Counted from the first letter of the stretch, positions 21,513-30,136 are shown. The stretch: DNA of 30,645 bases from CTSoil-075 sp964292325 (GCA_964292325.1 CAXYVG010000044.1:1-30645); one strand, 5' to 3'. Translations and numbers: made by a program. Notes: generated by a model not told the origin, from the letters alone.

Positions 21513-23231
21513 GTGACCAACAGTGAAAAAAAACCAGTAAATATAACCTACGGGGCTTCGGATACTCTTCCGAATAAAGTGGCCATTCCCCTGGTGATTC
21601 AGCAAATTGTAGTATTGTCTATGGATTTGGTACTGCCTGTTCTCATTGTCAGTATGATGGGGGGATCCCAGGTAACAGCACAAAATTTTGTAAGTATGAT
21701 GATGATCGGAATTGGTGTTGGGACGATTTTGCAAGTCTCACGTAAAGGGGCTGTAGGGTCAGGGTATTTCTGCGCTGAGGAGACTGGATTTCTATATTTT
21801 CAGGCTTCTGCTTTGGCGGTACAGACTGGCGGTTTGTCATTATTATTTGGCATGACCACTATTGCTGGTTTCAGTCAGATGCTAATCAGTAAAATAATCC
21901 AGCCGGTGAGGTTTTTATTTCCTACAGAAGTGGCGGGTTTAATGGTAGCGATGACTGGTATTGCTGGTATTGCTCCTGGAGTTATGGCGATGGTTGGCAC
22001 TAGTGATGGGAAAACCGCACTGGATATTACATCAACATTAATTAGCTTATCCATTTTGGCGGTCATGGTTTCTTTCAACGTTTGGGGAAATACCATTATG
22101 CGGCAATATTCCATATTAGCTGGAATGGTACTAGGGTATGTATTTTCCTATTTCTGTGGCATTCTTACTATAAGCGAGATGCAGCCATTATTTCAGGCAC
22201 CCCTTGTTGCCATCCCCTCCATTCATTTAGGGTGGTCTTTTGACCCGCGATTACTGTTTCCATTTCTGACTGCGGTGGTTTGTTCGTCACTCAAAACAAT
22301 GGGTAACTTAGTGATATGTCAAAAAGCCAATGATGCAAACTGGAAACGTGTTGATCTACAAAACGTGAGGAAAGGGATATTGGCGGAAGGAATTGGGACA
22401 TCCTGTTGCGGGATGATTGGCTGTTTGGGTCTCAATAGTAGTTCCAGCAGTGTAGGGCTGAGCATTACAACGGGAGTCACTAGCCGACGACTAGCATATC
22501 TGGTTAGTGGTGTGTTTATTACGATGGCTTTTTTTCCTAAAGTGGCTGCTTTGTTGGCGATTATGCCCGCACCCGTTATGGGAGCAGTGCTGGTGGTGAA
22601 TCTCGGATACTTTATTATTGAGGGGTTTCGTATCATTACTTCACGGATGTTGGATGATCGGAAAATATTTGTAGTGGGCTTATCGTTGGTTTTTGGGTTG
22701 AGTGTTGATTTGCTGCCGAATATATATGTTCAGCTTCCAGAACAACTGCAGCCTATATTTAAATCTTCTCTTACGGTAGTTTCGTTGACGGCTATTTTTT
22801 TAAATCTGCTGTTTCGTATCGGTATAAAGCAGAACCAGATGATAGAACTGATATTGGGATCAGATTCCGCTGAAACGGTTATTGCATTCATGGCGGACAA
22901 CGGGGCAAAGTGGGGGGCGCGGGGAGAAGTCATCCACCGAGCTTCATCCGCCATTGTAGAATTCATTGAAACAGCAATGGAACTGGAACTAACTAGTGAG
23001 GGAAAAGTGAAGCTAGATATAAGCTTTGATGAGTATAATTTAAATGTCAAGATCATTTATAATGGGGTGTTGATGGAATTTCCTGAAAAACGTCCAACGG
23101 AGCAAGAATTGCTTAATGATGATGATGCATTCATCAAATTGTCTGGTTTTTTGATGCGCAAGTACTCAAATAAGATGACATCCACTATTGTAGGAGAAAC
23201 TTGTACGTTGCAGCTTAGTTTTGAACATTAA
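21513..23231 (+). CDS. NCS2-type (xanthine/uracil permease fold) protein with C-terminal HATPase-like domain, paralogue 1
   Basis: Residues 20-445 have the NCS2 layout, with many hydrophobic helices and the late TM10-type motif SSSVGLSITTGVTSR (311-325). Conserved substrate-site residues differ from nucleobase transporters. The helix-8 E-x-x-G-D motif reads KTMGN (Lys261, Asn265), the helix-10 QN pair is replaced by serines, and the helix-1 QH is QQ. The usual nucleobase is therefore unlikely to bind in the known way. Residues 450-572 form an extension, IHRASSAIVEFIETAMEL, FDEYNLNVKIIYNG, FIKLSGFLMRKYS, that resembles a degenerate HATPase without the N-box Asn or clear glycine loops. The start is GTG 21513 with AAAGGA (21499-21504). 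The paralogue follows 23 bases later. Confidence 0.75.
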   Translation: MTNSEKKPVNITYGASDTLPNKVAIPLVIQQIVVLSMDLVLPVLIVSMMGGSQVTAQNFVSMMMIGIGVGTILQVSRKGAVGSGYFCAEETGFLYFQASALAVQTGGLSLLFGMTTIAGFSQMLISKIIQPVRFLFPTEVAGLMVAMTGIAGIAPGVMAMVGTSDGKTALDITSTLISLSILAVMVSFNVWGNTIMRQYSILAGMVLGYVFSYFCGILTISEMQPLFQAPLVAIPSIHLGWSFDPRLLFPFLTAVVCSSLKTMGNLVICQKANDANWKRVDLQNVRKGILAEGIGTSCCGMIGCLGLNSSSSSVGLSITTGVTSRRLAYLVSGVFITMAFFPKVAALLAIMPAPVMGAVLVVNLGYFIIEGFRIITSRMLDDRKIFVVGLSLVFGLSVDLLPNIYVQLPEQLQPIFKSSLTVVSLTAIFLNLLFRIGIKQNQMIELILGSDSAETVIAFMADNGAKWGARGEVIHRASSAIVEFIETAMELELTSEGKVKLDISFDEYNLNVKIIYNGVLMEFPEKRPTEQELLNDDDAFIKLSGFLMRKYSNKMTSTIVGETCTLQLSFEH

Positions 23232-23254
23232 TACTTTTCAAAAGGAGAATACTT

Positions 23255-24952
23255 GTGCGCGATATAAAACGCAAAAAACCTACAAATATCATCTATGACG
23301 TGGATGATAAGCCTCCGTTTCAGGCGTTGATACCTCTAGTGCTACAACAAATTATCACACTGTCTGTTGATTTAATGTTCCCAGTGCTCATTGTTAGCGC
23401 CATTGGTGGAACAACAGAACTTGCCCAAAGCTTTGTTAGTCTTATGATGATAACTATGGGAATTGGGACAATCGTCCAGTCTTACAATAAGGGAGCGATT
23501 GGGTCTGGTTATTTTTGTGCCCATGAAACCAATGCTTTATTTTTCCCCATTTCTGTTTTGGCAGCACAGAGCGGTGGTTTTCACCTAATGCTGGGGATGA
23601 CGGTGTTGGCAGGCATATGCCAGGTGCTGCTCAGCAGGGTGATACACAAAATGAGAGTGCTATTTCCAGTAGAAATTATGGGACTCATTATTATTATGGT
23701 ACCTATTTCTTTAATAAAATATAGCATATTTAGTTTTGTGGGGGGAGGTCCTAAAGCATGGGTAGCATGTACCACGTTGCTTGTCATCATGGTTATACAT
23801 GTATGGGGGAAAAAAATTATACGACAGTATTCGATCGTTATTGGAATTATTGTTGGATTCCTGGTTTCTTACGGTACTGGAATTCTTACCAATGAACAGC
23901 TACAAAAAATTACAGATGCTCCTATTATCGCCTTTCCCAGTATGGGGCATGTTGGCTGGTCTTTTGATATGAACCTGTTATTTCCTTTTTTGCTTGTGGC
24001 ACTCTGCTCTAGTGTAAAAACCATTGGTAATATTTCTGCTTGTCAGAAAGTAAATGACGTGAATTGGACAAGGCCAGATATGAAATCCATCAGCGGTGGT
24101 CTGCTTGCTGAAGGGCTAGGCACAATGCTTAGTGGCTTTTTGGGCTCCATGGGACAAACTACTAGTTCCAGCAGTATGGGTCTTTCCGTTGCGACAGGGG
24201 TTGTCAGCCGTTATCTTGGATATTGTGTGGGCATTATGTTTATATTGTTGGCATTTCTTCCCAAACTTTCAGCTGTTTTTGCCATCATGCCCGAGCCAGT
24301 TATGGCATCTATTTTGATGCTGGCAATCGTGTTTGTCACTCCAACGGGGATGCAGATTTGTACTTCCCGGATGCTAGATGCCCGCAGAACTTTCGTCTTG
24401 GGTTTAGCTTTTACGATTGGCTTGTCTGTAGAGATGTTCCCAGGCATTGAATCATCCTTACCCTTATATTTACAGCCTTTATTAAAATCCTCGCTGTCGG
24501 CTGCGGCGGTGTCGGCTATTTTTCTCAGTCTGCTTTTTCGTATTGGCATTGCCAAACATCAAGTGGTAGAGATGAAGCCAGGGGCGATTTCATCGGAAGA
24601 TATAGATGAGTTTATGGAAACTAATGGAGCAGCTTGGGGGGCGCGCAGAGAGATTATTCATCGTGCTGCAATATCTATCAATGAATTTATGGAATCAGCG
24701 GCAGAGCTGGGCCTAGCAGAAGGGACAGTCAAGGTAGATGCTAGCTTTGAAGAGTTTAACCTAGATATCGATATGTATTACGAGGGTATGTTGATGGAGT
24801 TTCCTAATATAAAACCAACCGAAGCAGAACTGTTGGAGGATGAAACAGCATTTATAAAATTATCAGGCTTTCTAATCAAGAAGCATGTTGACTGGTTGAA
24901 GGCAGATCATCATAATAATGCTTGTCACATTCAGTTCCACTTTGATCATTAA
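23255..24952 (+). CDS. NCS2-type permease-fold protein with C-terminal HATPase-like domain, paralogue 2
   Basis: This 565-residue protein is homologous to the preceding one along its whole length, so the pair arose by tandem duplication. It shares the unusual features: helix-8 motif KTIGN in place of ETxGD, and SSSSMGLSVATGVVSR in the late helix motif. The tail carries WGARREIIHRAAISINEFME and FEEFNLDIDMYYEG. The start is GTG 23255 behind AAAGGAG (23241-23247), with 23 bases between the genes. Retaining both copies suggests heteromer formation or two ligands. The tail could dock to the HATPase/STAS proteins of the same series. Substrate and activity are unknown. Confidence 0.75.
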   Translation: MRDIKRKKPTNIIYDVDDKPPFQALIPLVLQQIITLSVDLMFPVLIVSAIGGTTELAQSFVSLMMITMGIGTIVQSYNKGAIGSGYFCAHETNALFFPISVLAAQSGGFHLMLGMTVLAGICQVLLSRVIHKMRVLFPVEIMGLIIIMVPISLIKYSIFSFVGGGPKAWVACTTLLVIMVIHVWGKKIIRQYSIVIGIIVGFLVSYGTGILTNEQLQKITDAPIIAFPSMGHVGWSFDMNLLFPFLLVALCSSVKTIGNISACQKVNDVNWTRPDMKSISGGLLAEGLGTMLSGFLGSMGQTTSSSSMGLSVATGVVSRYLGYCVGIMFILLAFLPKLSAVFAIMPEPVMASILMLAIVFVTPTGMQICTSRMLDARRTFVLGLAFTIGLSVEMFPGIESSLPLYLQPLLKSSLSAAAVSAIFLSLLFRIGIAKHQVVEMKPGAISSEDIDEFMETNGAAWGARREIIHRAAISINEFMESAAELGLAEGTVKVDASFEEFNLDIDMYYEGMLMEFPNIKPTEAELLEDETAFIKLSGFLIKKHVDWLKADHHNNACHIQFHFDH

Positions 24953-25065
24953 GGCAAGGAGAATGATGCTTGCAGATCATTGTCTGATTGAGTTCTGCTA
25001 ACAATCATGATATAGTAAATAATAGAAAATGTATAATATACAAAGTATAGGGGAGAGGGTTAGAT

Positions 25066-25395
25066 ATGGAAATAAAGACAGTTGGTGAAATAAAAATACC
25101 ACTTATTATAGCAAGGGTTGATGCTTCCAACGCAAAAGGGGTAGAAGCAAAGCTTGTGGAATTAATCAATAGTGGTACAAAAAAAATAATCTGTAACTTT
25201 TCACAAAATGAATATATCTCTAGTGCTGGCTTGAGAGTGTTTTTAACGATATTAAAATCGTTGCAACGGTCAGGTGGGAAAATTGCTTTATGCACGTTTA
25301 ATCCTTATGTGAAAGAAGTGTTTGATATGGCTGGATTTAGTCAGCTTTTTAATATTTTTGATACAGAAGAAGAAGCAATAAACGAGTTGCAGTAA
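25066..25395 (+). CDS. STAS-domain antagonist (SpoIIAA/RsbV-like)
   Basis: This 109-residue single STAS domain has the conserved loop-helix EYISSAGLRVFLTILKSL, in which the Ser52-Ser53 pair corresponds to the phosphorylated Ser of SpoIIAA/RsbV, and the typical end TFNPYVKEVFDMAGFSQLFNIF. It would be phosphorylated by an RsbW-like kinase (21039 or 8936) and dephosphorylated by the SpoIIE-type enzyme (15266). GGGGAGAGGG lies about 7 bases before ATG 25066. A 113-base gap separates it from the permease gene, and a TATAAT at 25032-25037, with only a weak -35, may give it its own transcription. A clear terminator follows. Confidence 0.9.
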   Translation: MEIKTVGEIKIPLIIARVDASNAKGVEAKLVELINSGTKKIICNFSQNEYISSAGLRVFLTILKSLQRSGGKIALCTFNPYVKEVFDMAGFSQLFNIFDTEEEAINELQ

Positions 25396-25428
25396 TCCCA
25401 TAAACCAATTATATTCTAAATGTATATG

Positions 25429-25452
25429 AAACCACGAATTTCGTGGTTTTTT
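25429..25452 (+). terminator. Terminator after the STAS gene
   Basis: AAACCACG (25429-25436) pairs with CGTGGTTT (25442-25449) around a 5-base loop, followed by TTT. It closes the 15266-25395 gene series. Confidence 0.85.
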
Positions 25453-25759
25453 CGTCGTAAGCGTCAATTAAGTTCTTGCCCATTTCAGTTGATTAATTTC
25501 AACTTCTCAGCTTCATAAATCCATGATTCTAACTCGTCATGTTTCTTAAAAAAAACAAGTGCCTGAATTTGGTGAAGCATCTGATATGCATTTATCGAAA
25601 GTGCGGAAAATTTTGTGTAAGTTTTGCAATGAAATTACGATAAATGCTCGGACTTTGCTTGTTTTGATTATTTGGGTTGAAAGTGTTGATTTTGTTAGGT
25701 GTACGAGTTGTATTTTGAAAGGTAGGCTAAACTTCTGCCTAAGTCTATGCGAACATAGC
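25453..25759. other. Unassigned gap left of the IS1634-like element
   Basis: No convincing gene. A minus-strand reading from 25785 to 25546 is open but begins inside the inserted element and has no ribosome site or recognisable domain. GTAAGCGTCA at 25457-25466 resembles IS66-type terminal sequences, without support elsewhere. The stretch may be a decayed mobile remnant. Confidence 0.4.
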
Positions 25760-25851
25760 TTACATCCTAGATTCCCATCACTCATAACTATGTTATGACT
25801 AGAAAACCAGTATAAAGTCTTGAGATTACTGCTCTGACATGTATTTTTATG

Positions 25852-25893
25852 TTGAATTTTACCTAGTTATGTATTATAATATACATAACTAGG
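25852..25893 (+). promoter_or_regulatory. IS1634-like transposase promoter inside a perfect palindrome
   Basis: TTGAAT (25852-25857) and TATAAT (25875-25880) are separated by 17 bases, a good sigma-A promoter. The -10 hexamer is exactly the loop between two perfect 13-base arms, CCTAGTTATGTAT (25862-25874) and ATACATAACTAGG (25881-25893); the right arm overlaps the AGGAGG ribosome site. RNA entering from outside would fold the hairpin and mask the ribosome site, while RNA started at this promoter would lack the left arm. The palindrome could also be a repressor operator. Confidence 0.7.
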
Positions 25894-25903
25894 AGGTGGA
25901 GTA

Positions 25904-27514
25904 ATGGCAATCATAAATCAGTTTGATAAAAGAAGTGGTATTACATATGTTTACGAATCCATATCTTATTGGGATAAGGAAAAACAACAACCACGAGCCA
26001 AACGCAAACTTATCGGCAAACGAGATGCAAATACTGGCGAAATAATTCCGACTGACGGCCGTGGCAGAAAAAACAAGGAGAATCAGGATGTTGTCCAGTT
26101 GATAAAACCTGGACCAATGGCGATTGATATGACTGCCCGTAGGTTTTATGGCGCCACCTATCTTCTAGATGAAATCGGCAACAAACTTGGATTGACGGAA
26201 GACCTCAAGCATTGTTTTCCTGGCACTTATAAGCAAATCCAGTCCATTGCATACTACTTGATACTGGAAAGCGACTCACCGCTCTTCCGTTTCGAAAAAT
26301 GGAGTGCGCTTCATAAACATCCATACGGCAAGGATATTCCTTCACAACGCAGTAGCGAAATTTTTGCCGACATCAATGAAGAAGTAAAAAATAAATTTTT
26401 CAGACTTCAGGAAAGACGCCGTCATGAAGATGAATACTGGGCGTATGATACAACATCATTATCCAGTTACTCACAAACTCTTCGCCAAGTACAATACGGC
26501 AAGAATAAAGAAGATGATAGATTGCCCCAGCTTAACCTTGCACTAGTGTTTGGCGAGAAATCAGGCCTTCCGTTTTATTACCGGAAACTGGCTGGAAACA
26601 TACCTGATGTCAGCACAGTTAAAAATCTGCTTGTTGATTTCCAAGTACTTGGGGTTAATAAAGTGAAACTAGTCATGGATCGAGGATTCTACAGCGAAGC
26701 AAATGTCAACGGACTTATCAAAGAACATCTAAAATTCATCGTTGCCGTTCAAAGCAAGCTTTTTTTTACACGCAAAGAGATCGACAAAGTTTATGATTCC
26801 ATCCGTTCTTTTGAGAACTTCGACGAGCAGCATGAGCTGTATTCCACAACCGTTATGACGGAGTGGGATTATCAGCAAAATCGCCCCTACAAGAAAGATG
26901 TCATAACAGAAAAAAAGAGAGTCTACCTGCACATTTACTTCAATATTGATAAGTTTGCCGAAGATGAAACCAAATTCGATAGAAAGCTCATGGCGATGCG
27001 CAAGGAGATTTTAAGCGGCAAACGCATTCCAGAACATGAAAACTTCTATAAACAGTATTTCGAGATTAAAGAGACACCAGTCCGTGGCATTCAAGTCTAT
27101 GTAAAAGGGGATGCTGTGAGGAAAACCAAACGTTACTACGGATATTTCACCTTATTATCCAACGAAAAAATGGATGCCATGACGGCACTGCAGCTATACC
27201 GAAACAAGGATTTGATTGAAAAGGCTTTCGGCAACATCAAGGATCGTTTGAACCTTCGCCGGCTACTTGTATCATCCGAGAAGAGTCTGGATGGGAAACT
27301 TTTTGTTTCGTTTATTGCACTCATATATTTATCATATATCAAAAAACATATGCAGGACTCTGGCATGTTCCAGAACTACACCACTCAAACGCTCCTAGAT
27401 AAACTTGATATCATAGAGTGCTTTGAGAACCCAGGCTATGGCCTTAGAGTCGGCGAGGTTTTAACAAAGCAACGACAAATTTACAAATCATTAGAGGTCA
27501 TCCCTCCGGCATAG
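25904..27514 (+). CDS. IS1634-family (IS4 superfamily) transposase
   Basis: This 536-residue DDE transposase has its first catalytic Asp in YDTTSLSSYS (Asp182), its second in VMDRGFYSE (Asp259), and its Glu in the Y-x2-KDLIEKAFGNIKDRL stretch near residue 437, the IS4-superfamily YREK-like signature. An N-terminal strand-rich region (ITYVYESISYWDKEKQQPR) is typical of the IS1634 group. AGGAGG lies 8 bases before ATG 25904. Length and motifs are complete, so it may be active. It has only housekeeping relevance to its neighbours, but it separates the STAS gene from the chemoreceptor gene. Confidence 0.93.
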   Translation: MAIINQFDKRSGITYVYESISYWDKEKQQPRAKRKLIGKRDANTGEIIPTDGRGRKNKENQDVVQLIKPGPMAIDMTARRFYGATYLLDEIGNKLGLTEDLKHCFPGTYKQIQSIAYYLILESDSPLFRFEKWSALHKHPYGKDIPSQRSSEIFADINEEVKNKFFRLQERRRHEDEYWAYDTTSLSSYSQTLRQVQYGKNKEDDRLPQLNLALVFGEKSGLPFYYRKLAGNIPDVSTVKNLLVDFQVLGVNKVKLVMDRGFYSEANVNGLIKEHLKFIVAVQSKLFFTRKEIDKVYDSIRSFENFDEQHELYSTTVMTEWDYQQNRPYKKDVITEKKRVYLHIYFNIDKFAEDETKFDRKLMAMRKEILSGKRIPEHENFYKQYFEIKETPVRGIQVYVKGDAVRKTKRYYGYFTLLSNEKMDAMTALQLYRNKDLIEKAFGNIKDRLNLRRLLVSSEKSLDGKLFVSFIALIYLSYIKKHMQDSGMFQNYTTQTLLDKLDIIECFENPGYGLRVGEVLTKQRQIYKSLEVIPPA

Positions 27515-27589
27515 TTAGGTGTTGGCGGGAATCCAGGTTACATGAGTTAATTTTGATGCGTATGATAGTTTAATATTTGGAAAAGTTTT

Positions 27590-27631
27590 AAAGTGCTCCG
27601 GTCCGTGAAAATATGGGTCGAAGCACTTTTT
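27590..27631 (+). terminator. Hairpin with T tail downstream of the IS element
   Basis: AAAGTGCT (27590-27597) pairs with AGCACTTT (27622-27629), followed by TT. Inside, GGTCC and GGGTC can add pairs through G-U wobbles. Confidence 0.6.
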
Positions 27632-27681
27632 GAAGTTGGAGAGCCACTGCGAGGCAGTCTAGTACAATCAAAAATTTGCGT

Positions 27682-27734
27682 AGATAACTTGGAGGATAAT
27701 CGTGCAGATTCTGCTGTGAGGTTATCTTTTTTTT
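27682..27734 (+). terminator. Attenuator-like terminator upstream of the chemoreceptor gene
   Basis: AGATAAC (27682-27688) pairs with GTTATCT (27721-27727) and is followed by seven further T. The 32-base loop holds an inner GCAG/CTGC hairpin. It ends about 130 bases before the chemoreceptor start. It is either the end of a lost upstream unit or a leader regulatory structure; no known riboswitch was recognised. Confidence 0.6.
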
Positions 27735-27864
27735 GTGCGCAGAACTTCTGATTGAACCTTCAAGAACCGTTCTTTTGTATTTGACAAAATATTTAGTAAA
27801 AGAGGTTAGCTGTCTTAATATGACGAATATATATATATCAAAATATAAATAGGAGGGGTACTCA

Positions 27865-29838
27865 GTGAGAAGCATTCAGACAAAATTGACGGTATTTATT
27901 TTACTTATCTTCTTGGTGGCGATGGGGACTTTGGGCGGACTGAACTACTGGAAGGCGCGATCAATCATTATTGACAACATGAGCAGTGATATTGCTGAAA
28001 AGGTAAAAAATTCATCAGGCAATATCTGTGACTGGTTGGAGGCTCGTAAAGCAGAGATGTTGATAATGGCGGCAGATCCTTTGGTTCAGAGCGGAAACTT
28101 TGAAGTGATTGCTCCTTTTTTGTTAAATGTTGCTCAGACGAATAAAGTGTACGACAGCATTGGATATATTAAACCTGATGGAACATATATTAATTCATTG
28201 GGGTCACAAGGTAGCTTGTCTGAGCGGGAATACTTTCGGCGAGCAATTAAAGGGGAGACAGTAATTTCCGACCCAGTGATATCAAAAACTACTGGTAGAC
28301 CGATAACGGTGGTGGCTATTCCTGTAAAAAAAGATGGTAAAGTTAGTGGTGTGATTTACGGGTCAATTAATATGGAAGGGCTCAGTAAGAAAGTATTAGA
28401 TATAAAAGTAGGGCAGACGGGATATGCTTATGTCTTGCAGGCAGATGGCTTGATTATTATTCACCCTGATAAGGAAATAGCTATGAAGGCTAACGCCATC
28501 AAAGACGAAAAACTTCCGCAAGCGCTCCGTTCTGTTAATGAACGCATTGTAAAGGGTGAGATAGGGTTAGGTAATTATGATTATGCAAACACAAATAAAA
28601 TGGTGGCCTTTGCACCGGTACCAGGGGTCAAATGGTTTTTGGCTATTAATGTGCCAACAGCAGAAATATCCGGAGCGGTATCAGCCTTAACTACGATCTC
28701 AATAACGACAATTATTGTGGTTTTAGTTCTTACCGCACTGGTGATTGTTTGGATTGCGCGCCGTATTGCAAAACCTATTCAGGCATTGGAGACGGCGGCC
28801 AATCGTATTGCTGAGGGTGACATTTCACAGACAAAACTGGAAATTGTCTCTAATGACGAGATTGGGCGTTTAGGACAGAGTTTTGAACAAATGGTGCAAA
28901 ATCTACGCAATCTCATTCAAAAAATTCATGGGGCTACTGAGCAGGTAGCAGCTTCCTCGCAGGAATTGACAGCAACTTCGGAACAATCGGCACAGGCCGC
29001 CAACCAGATTGCTACGTCAATTACTGATGTGGCTGCAGGCGCCAGTGAGCAGATGGATGTAGCCAACGATACAACTGCTGTTGTGCAGCAGATGTCGTCC
29101 AGTATTCAGCAAATGGCCGCTAGTGCCAATCAATTGGCTGATTGTTCATCCCAGGCGGCTGAAAAGGCAAAAACTGGTGATAAAGCCCTAGAACAAGCAG
29201 TGGTGCAGATGGGGCAAATCCAAACGACGGTTACAGCTTCAGCTAGTGTTGTAGCAAAATTAGGTGAACGCTCCAAAGAAATTGGACAAATAGTCGATAC
29301 TATTTCTGGCATTGCAGGACAGACCAACCTTTTGGCATTAAATGCGGCCATTGAGGCTGCACGTGCGGGAGAACAGGGTAGGGGTTTTGCCGTAGTAGCT
29401 GACGAAGTACGCAAGTTAGCTGAACAGTCACAGGATGCAGCAAAAAGAATTGCCGAACTCATTGGCGAAATTCAGGGAGATACCGACAAGGCCGTTGTAG
29501 CCATGGAAAATGGTACGAAAGAAGTCAAGACAGGAGCCGAGGTTGTCAATCATGCTGGTGCGGTCTTTAGGGAAATTGCGGGTCTGGTGACAGAGGTATC
29601 GAGTCAGGTGACAGAAATTTCTGCTACAATGCAACAAATGGCGGCAGGCAGCGAACAAATCGTAGGTTCGGTGAAAAAGATTGACAGTCTTGGCAAAAAA
29701 TCGGCGGATGAGTCTCAGAGCGTTTCGGCTGCTGCTGAAGAGCAACTGGCTTCTATGGAGGAAATTGCCTCATCGAGCCATGCTCTTGCTAAGTTAGCCC
29801 AGGATTTGCAGACAGAGGTAACTAAGTTTAAGCTATAA
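27865..29838 (+). CDS. Methyl-accepting chemotaxis protein (dCache-HAMP-MA)
   Basis: This 657-residue receptor has helix 1 (about 8-28), then a periplasmic dCache-type domain (about 35-270) with DGTYINSLGSQGSLSEREYF and IKVGQTGYAYVLQADGLIIIHPD, typical of amine/carboxylate-sensing Cache units. Helix 2 follows (about 277-297), then HAMP (RRIAKPIQALETAANRIAEG) and a long coiled-coil signalling domain with the conserved hairpin tip GRGFAVVADEVRKLAEQS. It controls CheA through CheW. The start is GTG 27865 with AGGAGGGG (27851-27858). It is monocistronic, closed by a strong terminator. No other chemotaxis gene is nearby, so it signals to a distant core complex. Confidence 0.93.
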   Translation: MRSIQTKLTVFILLIFLVAMGTLGGLNYWKARSIIIDNMSSDIAEKVKNSSGNICDWLEARKAEMLIMAADPLVQSGNFEVIAPFLLNVAQTNKVYDSIGYIKPDGTYINSLGSQGSLSEREYFRRAIKGETVISDPVISKTTGRPITVVAIPVKKDGKVSGVIYGSINMEGLSKKVLDIKVGQTGYAYVLQADGLIIIHPDKEIAMKANAIKDEKLPQALRSVNERIVKGEIGLGNYDYANTNKMVAFAPVPGVKWFLAINVPTAEISGAVSALTTISITTIIVVLVLTALVIVWIARRIAKPIQALETAANRIAEGDISQTKLEIVSNDEIGRLGQSFEQMVQNLRNLIQKIHGATEQVAASSQELTATSEQSAQAANQIATSITDVAAGASEQMDVANDTTAVVQQMSSSIQQMAASANQLADCSSQAAEKAKTGDKALEQAVVQMGQIQTTVTASASVVAKLGERSKEIGQIVDTISGIAGQTNLLALNAAIEAARAGEQGRGFAVVADEVRKLAEQSQDAAKRIAELIGEIQGDTDKAVVAMENGTKEVKTGAEVVNHAGAVFREIAGLVTEVSSQVTEISATMQQMAAGSEQIVGSVKKIDSLGKKSADESQSVSAAAEEQLASMEEIASSSHALAKLAQDLQTEVTKFKL

Positions 29839-29980
29839 ATATAAAATGGAATACCATGGGCAGATAGTGTGACTACTTAGTGTAGCAAACACTTTGCTTT
29901 GGCGTTCAAACAATATTTTGAGGTAAGCACCTCAGAATAACGTAAAATTAATGTGGTTCCCTATAAAGATACATTTGAGA

Positions 29981-30034
29981 AAACAAGGGACAGGTGCGCT
30001 GCTTTGCAAACAATGCACCTGCCCCTTTGTTTTT
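29981..30034 (+). terminator. Terminator after the chemoreceptor gene
   Basis: AAACAAGGGACAGGTGC (29981-29997) pairs with GCACCTGCCCCTTTGTTT with one small mismatch, and the hairpin ends in a T-rich tail. A smaller GAGGT/ACCTC hairpin lies just upstream, near 29920-29934. The rest of the 29839-30136 gap has no visible gene. Confidence 0.8.
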
Positions 30035-30070
30035 GTTGAAATGATTCTAAAAATAGTGTAGGGTGACAGA

Positions 30071-30118
30071 GGGACGGCACTTTTTTGGCACATAATATAT
30101 AGAAAAGTATGCCATACT
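30071..30118 (+). repeat. Possible REP-like sequence and palindrome before the Y1 transposase gene
   Basis: GGGACGGCAC (30071-30080) recalls the GGGACGG-type repeats often found beside Firmicute Y1 transposase genes. GGCAC recurs at 30087-30091. AGTATGCCATACT (30106-30118) is a perfect palindrome about a central C, just upstream of the gene. Confidence 0.35.
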
Positions 30119-30136
30119 CATACTAGAGGTGATATT

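Larger units (their letters stand above)
25766..27537 (+). mobile_element. Intact IS1634-like element (1772 bp) with 6-bp target duplication
   Basis: Imperfect terminal inverted repeats: the left end reads CCTAGATTCCCATCA then CTCATAACTATG (25766-25792), and the right end, complemented, reads CCTGGATTCCCGCCA then ACACCTAACTATG (27510-27537). The element is flanked on both sides by TTACAT (25760-25765 and 27538-27543), a 6-bp duplication as expected for this family. One transposase gene fills it. Clean ends and an intact target duplication indicate a fairly recent, simple insertion between the STAS gene and the chemoreceptor gene. Confidence 0.88.

Noticed and set aside
24956..25000. 12-codon ORF after the second permease gene (AAGGAGAATGATG)
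   Set aside because: Ribosome site too close to the ATG and the peptide too short to support.
25457..25466. GTAAGCGTCA as an IS66 terminal repeat
   Set aside because: Ten bases only, no partner repeat and no IS66 gene adjacent; the IS66 fragment in this window lies 23 kb away.
25546..25785. 79-residue minus-strand ORF left of the IS1634-like element
   Set aside because: It starts within the inserted element, has no ribosome site and no recognisable domain; the opposite strand is open over the same bases too. Listed only as an unassigned gap.
27781..27830. Sigma-A or sigma-D promoter for the chemoreceptor gene
   Set aside because: TTGACA at 27781 has no -10 at 16-18 bases, and TAAA (27797-27800) is not followed at 15 bases by a GCCGATAT-like sequence.
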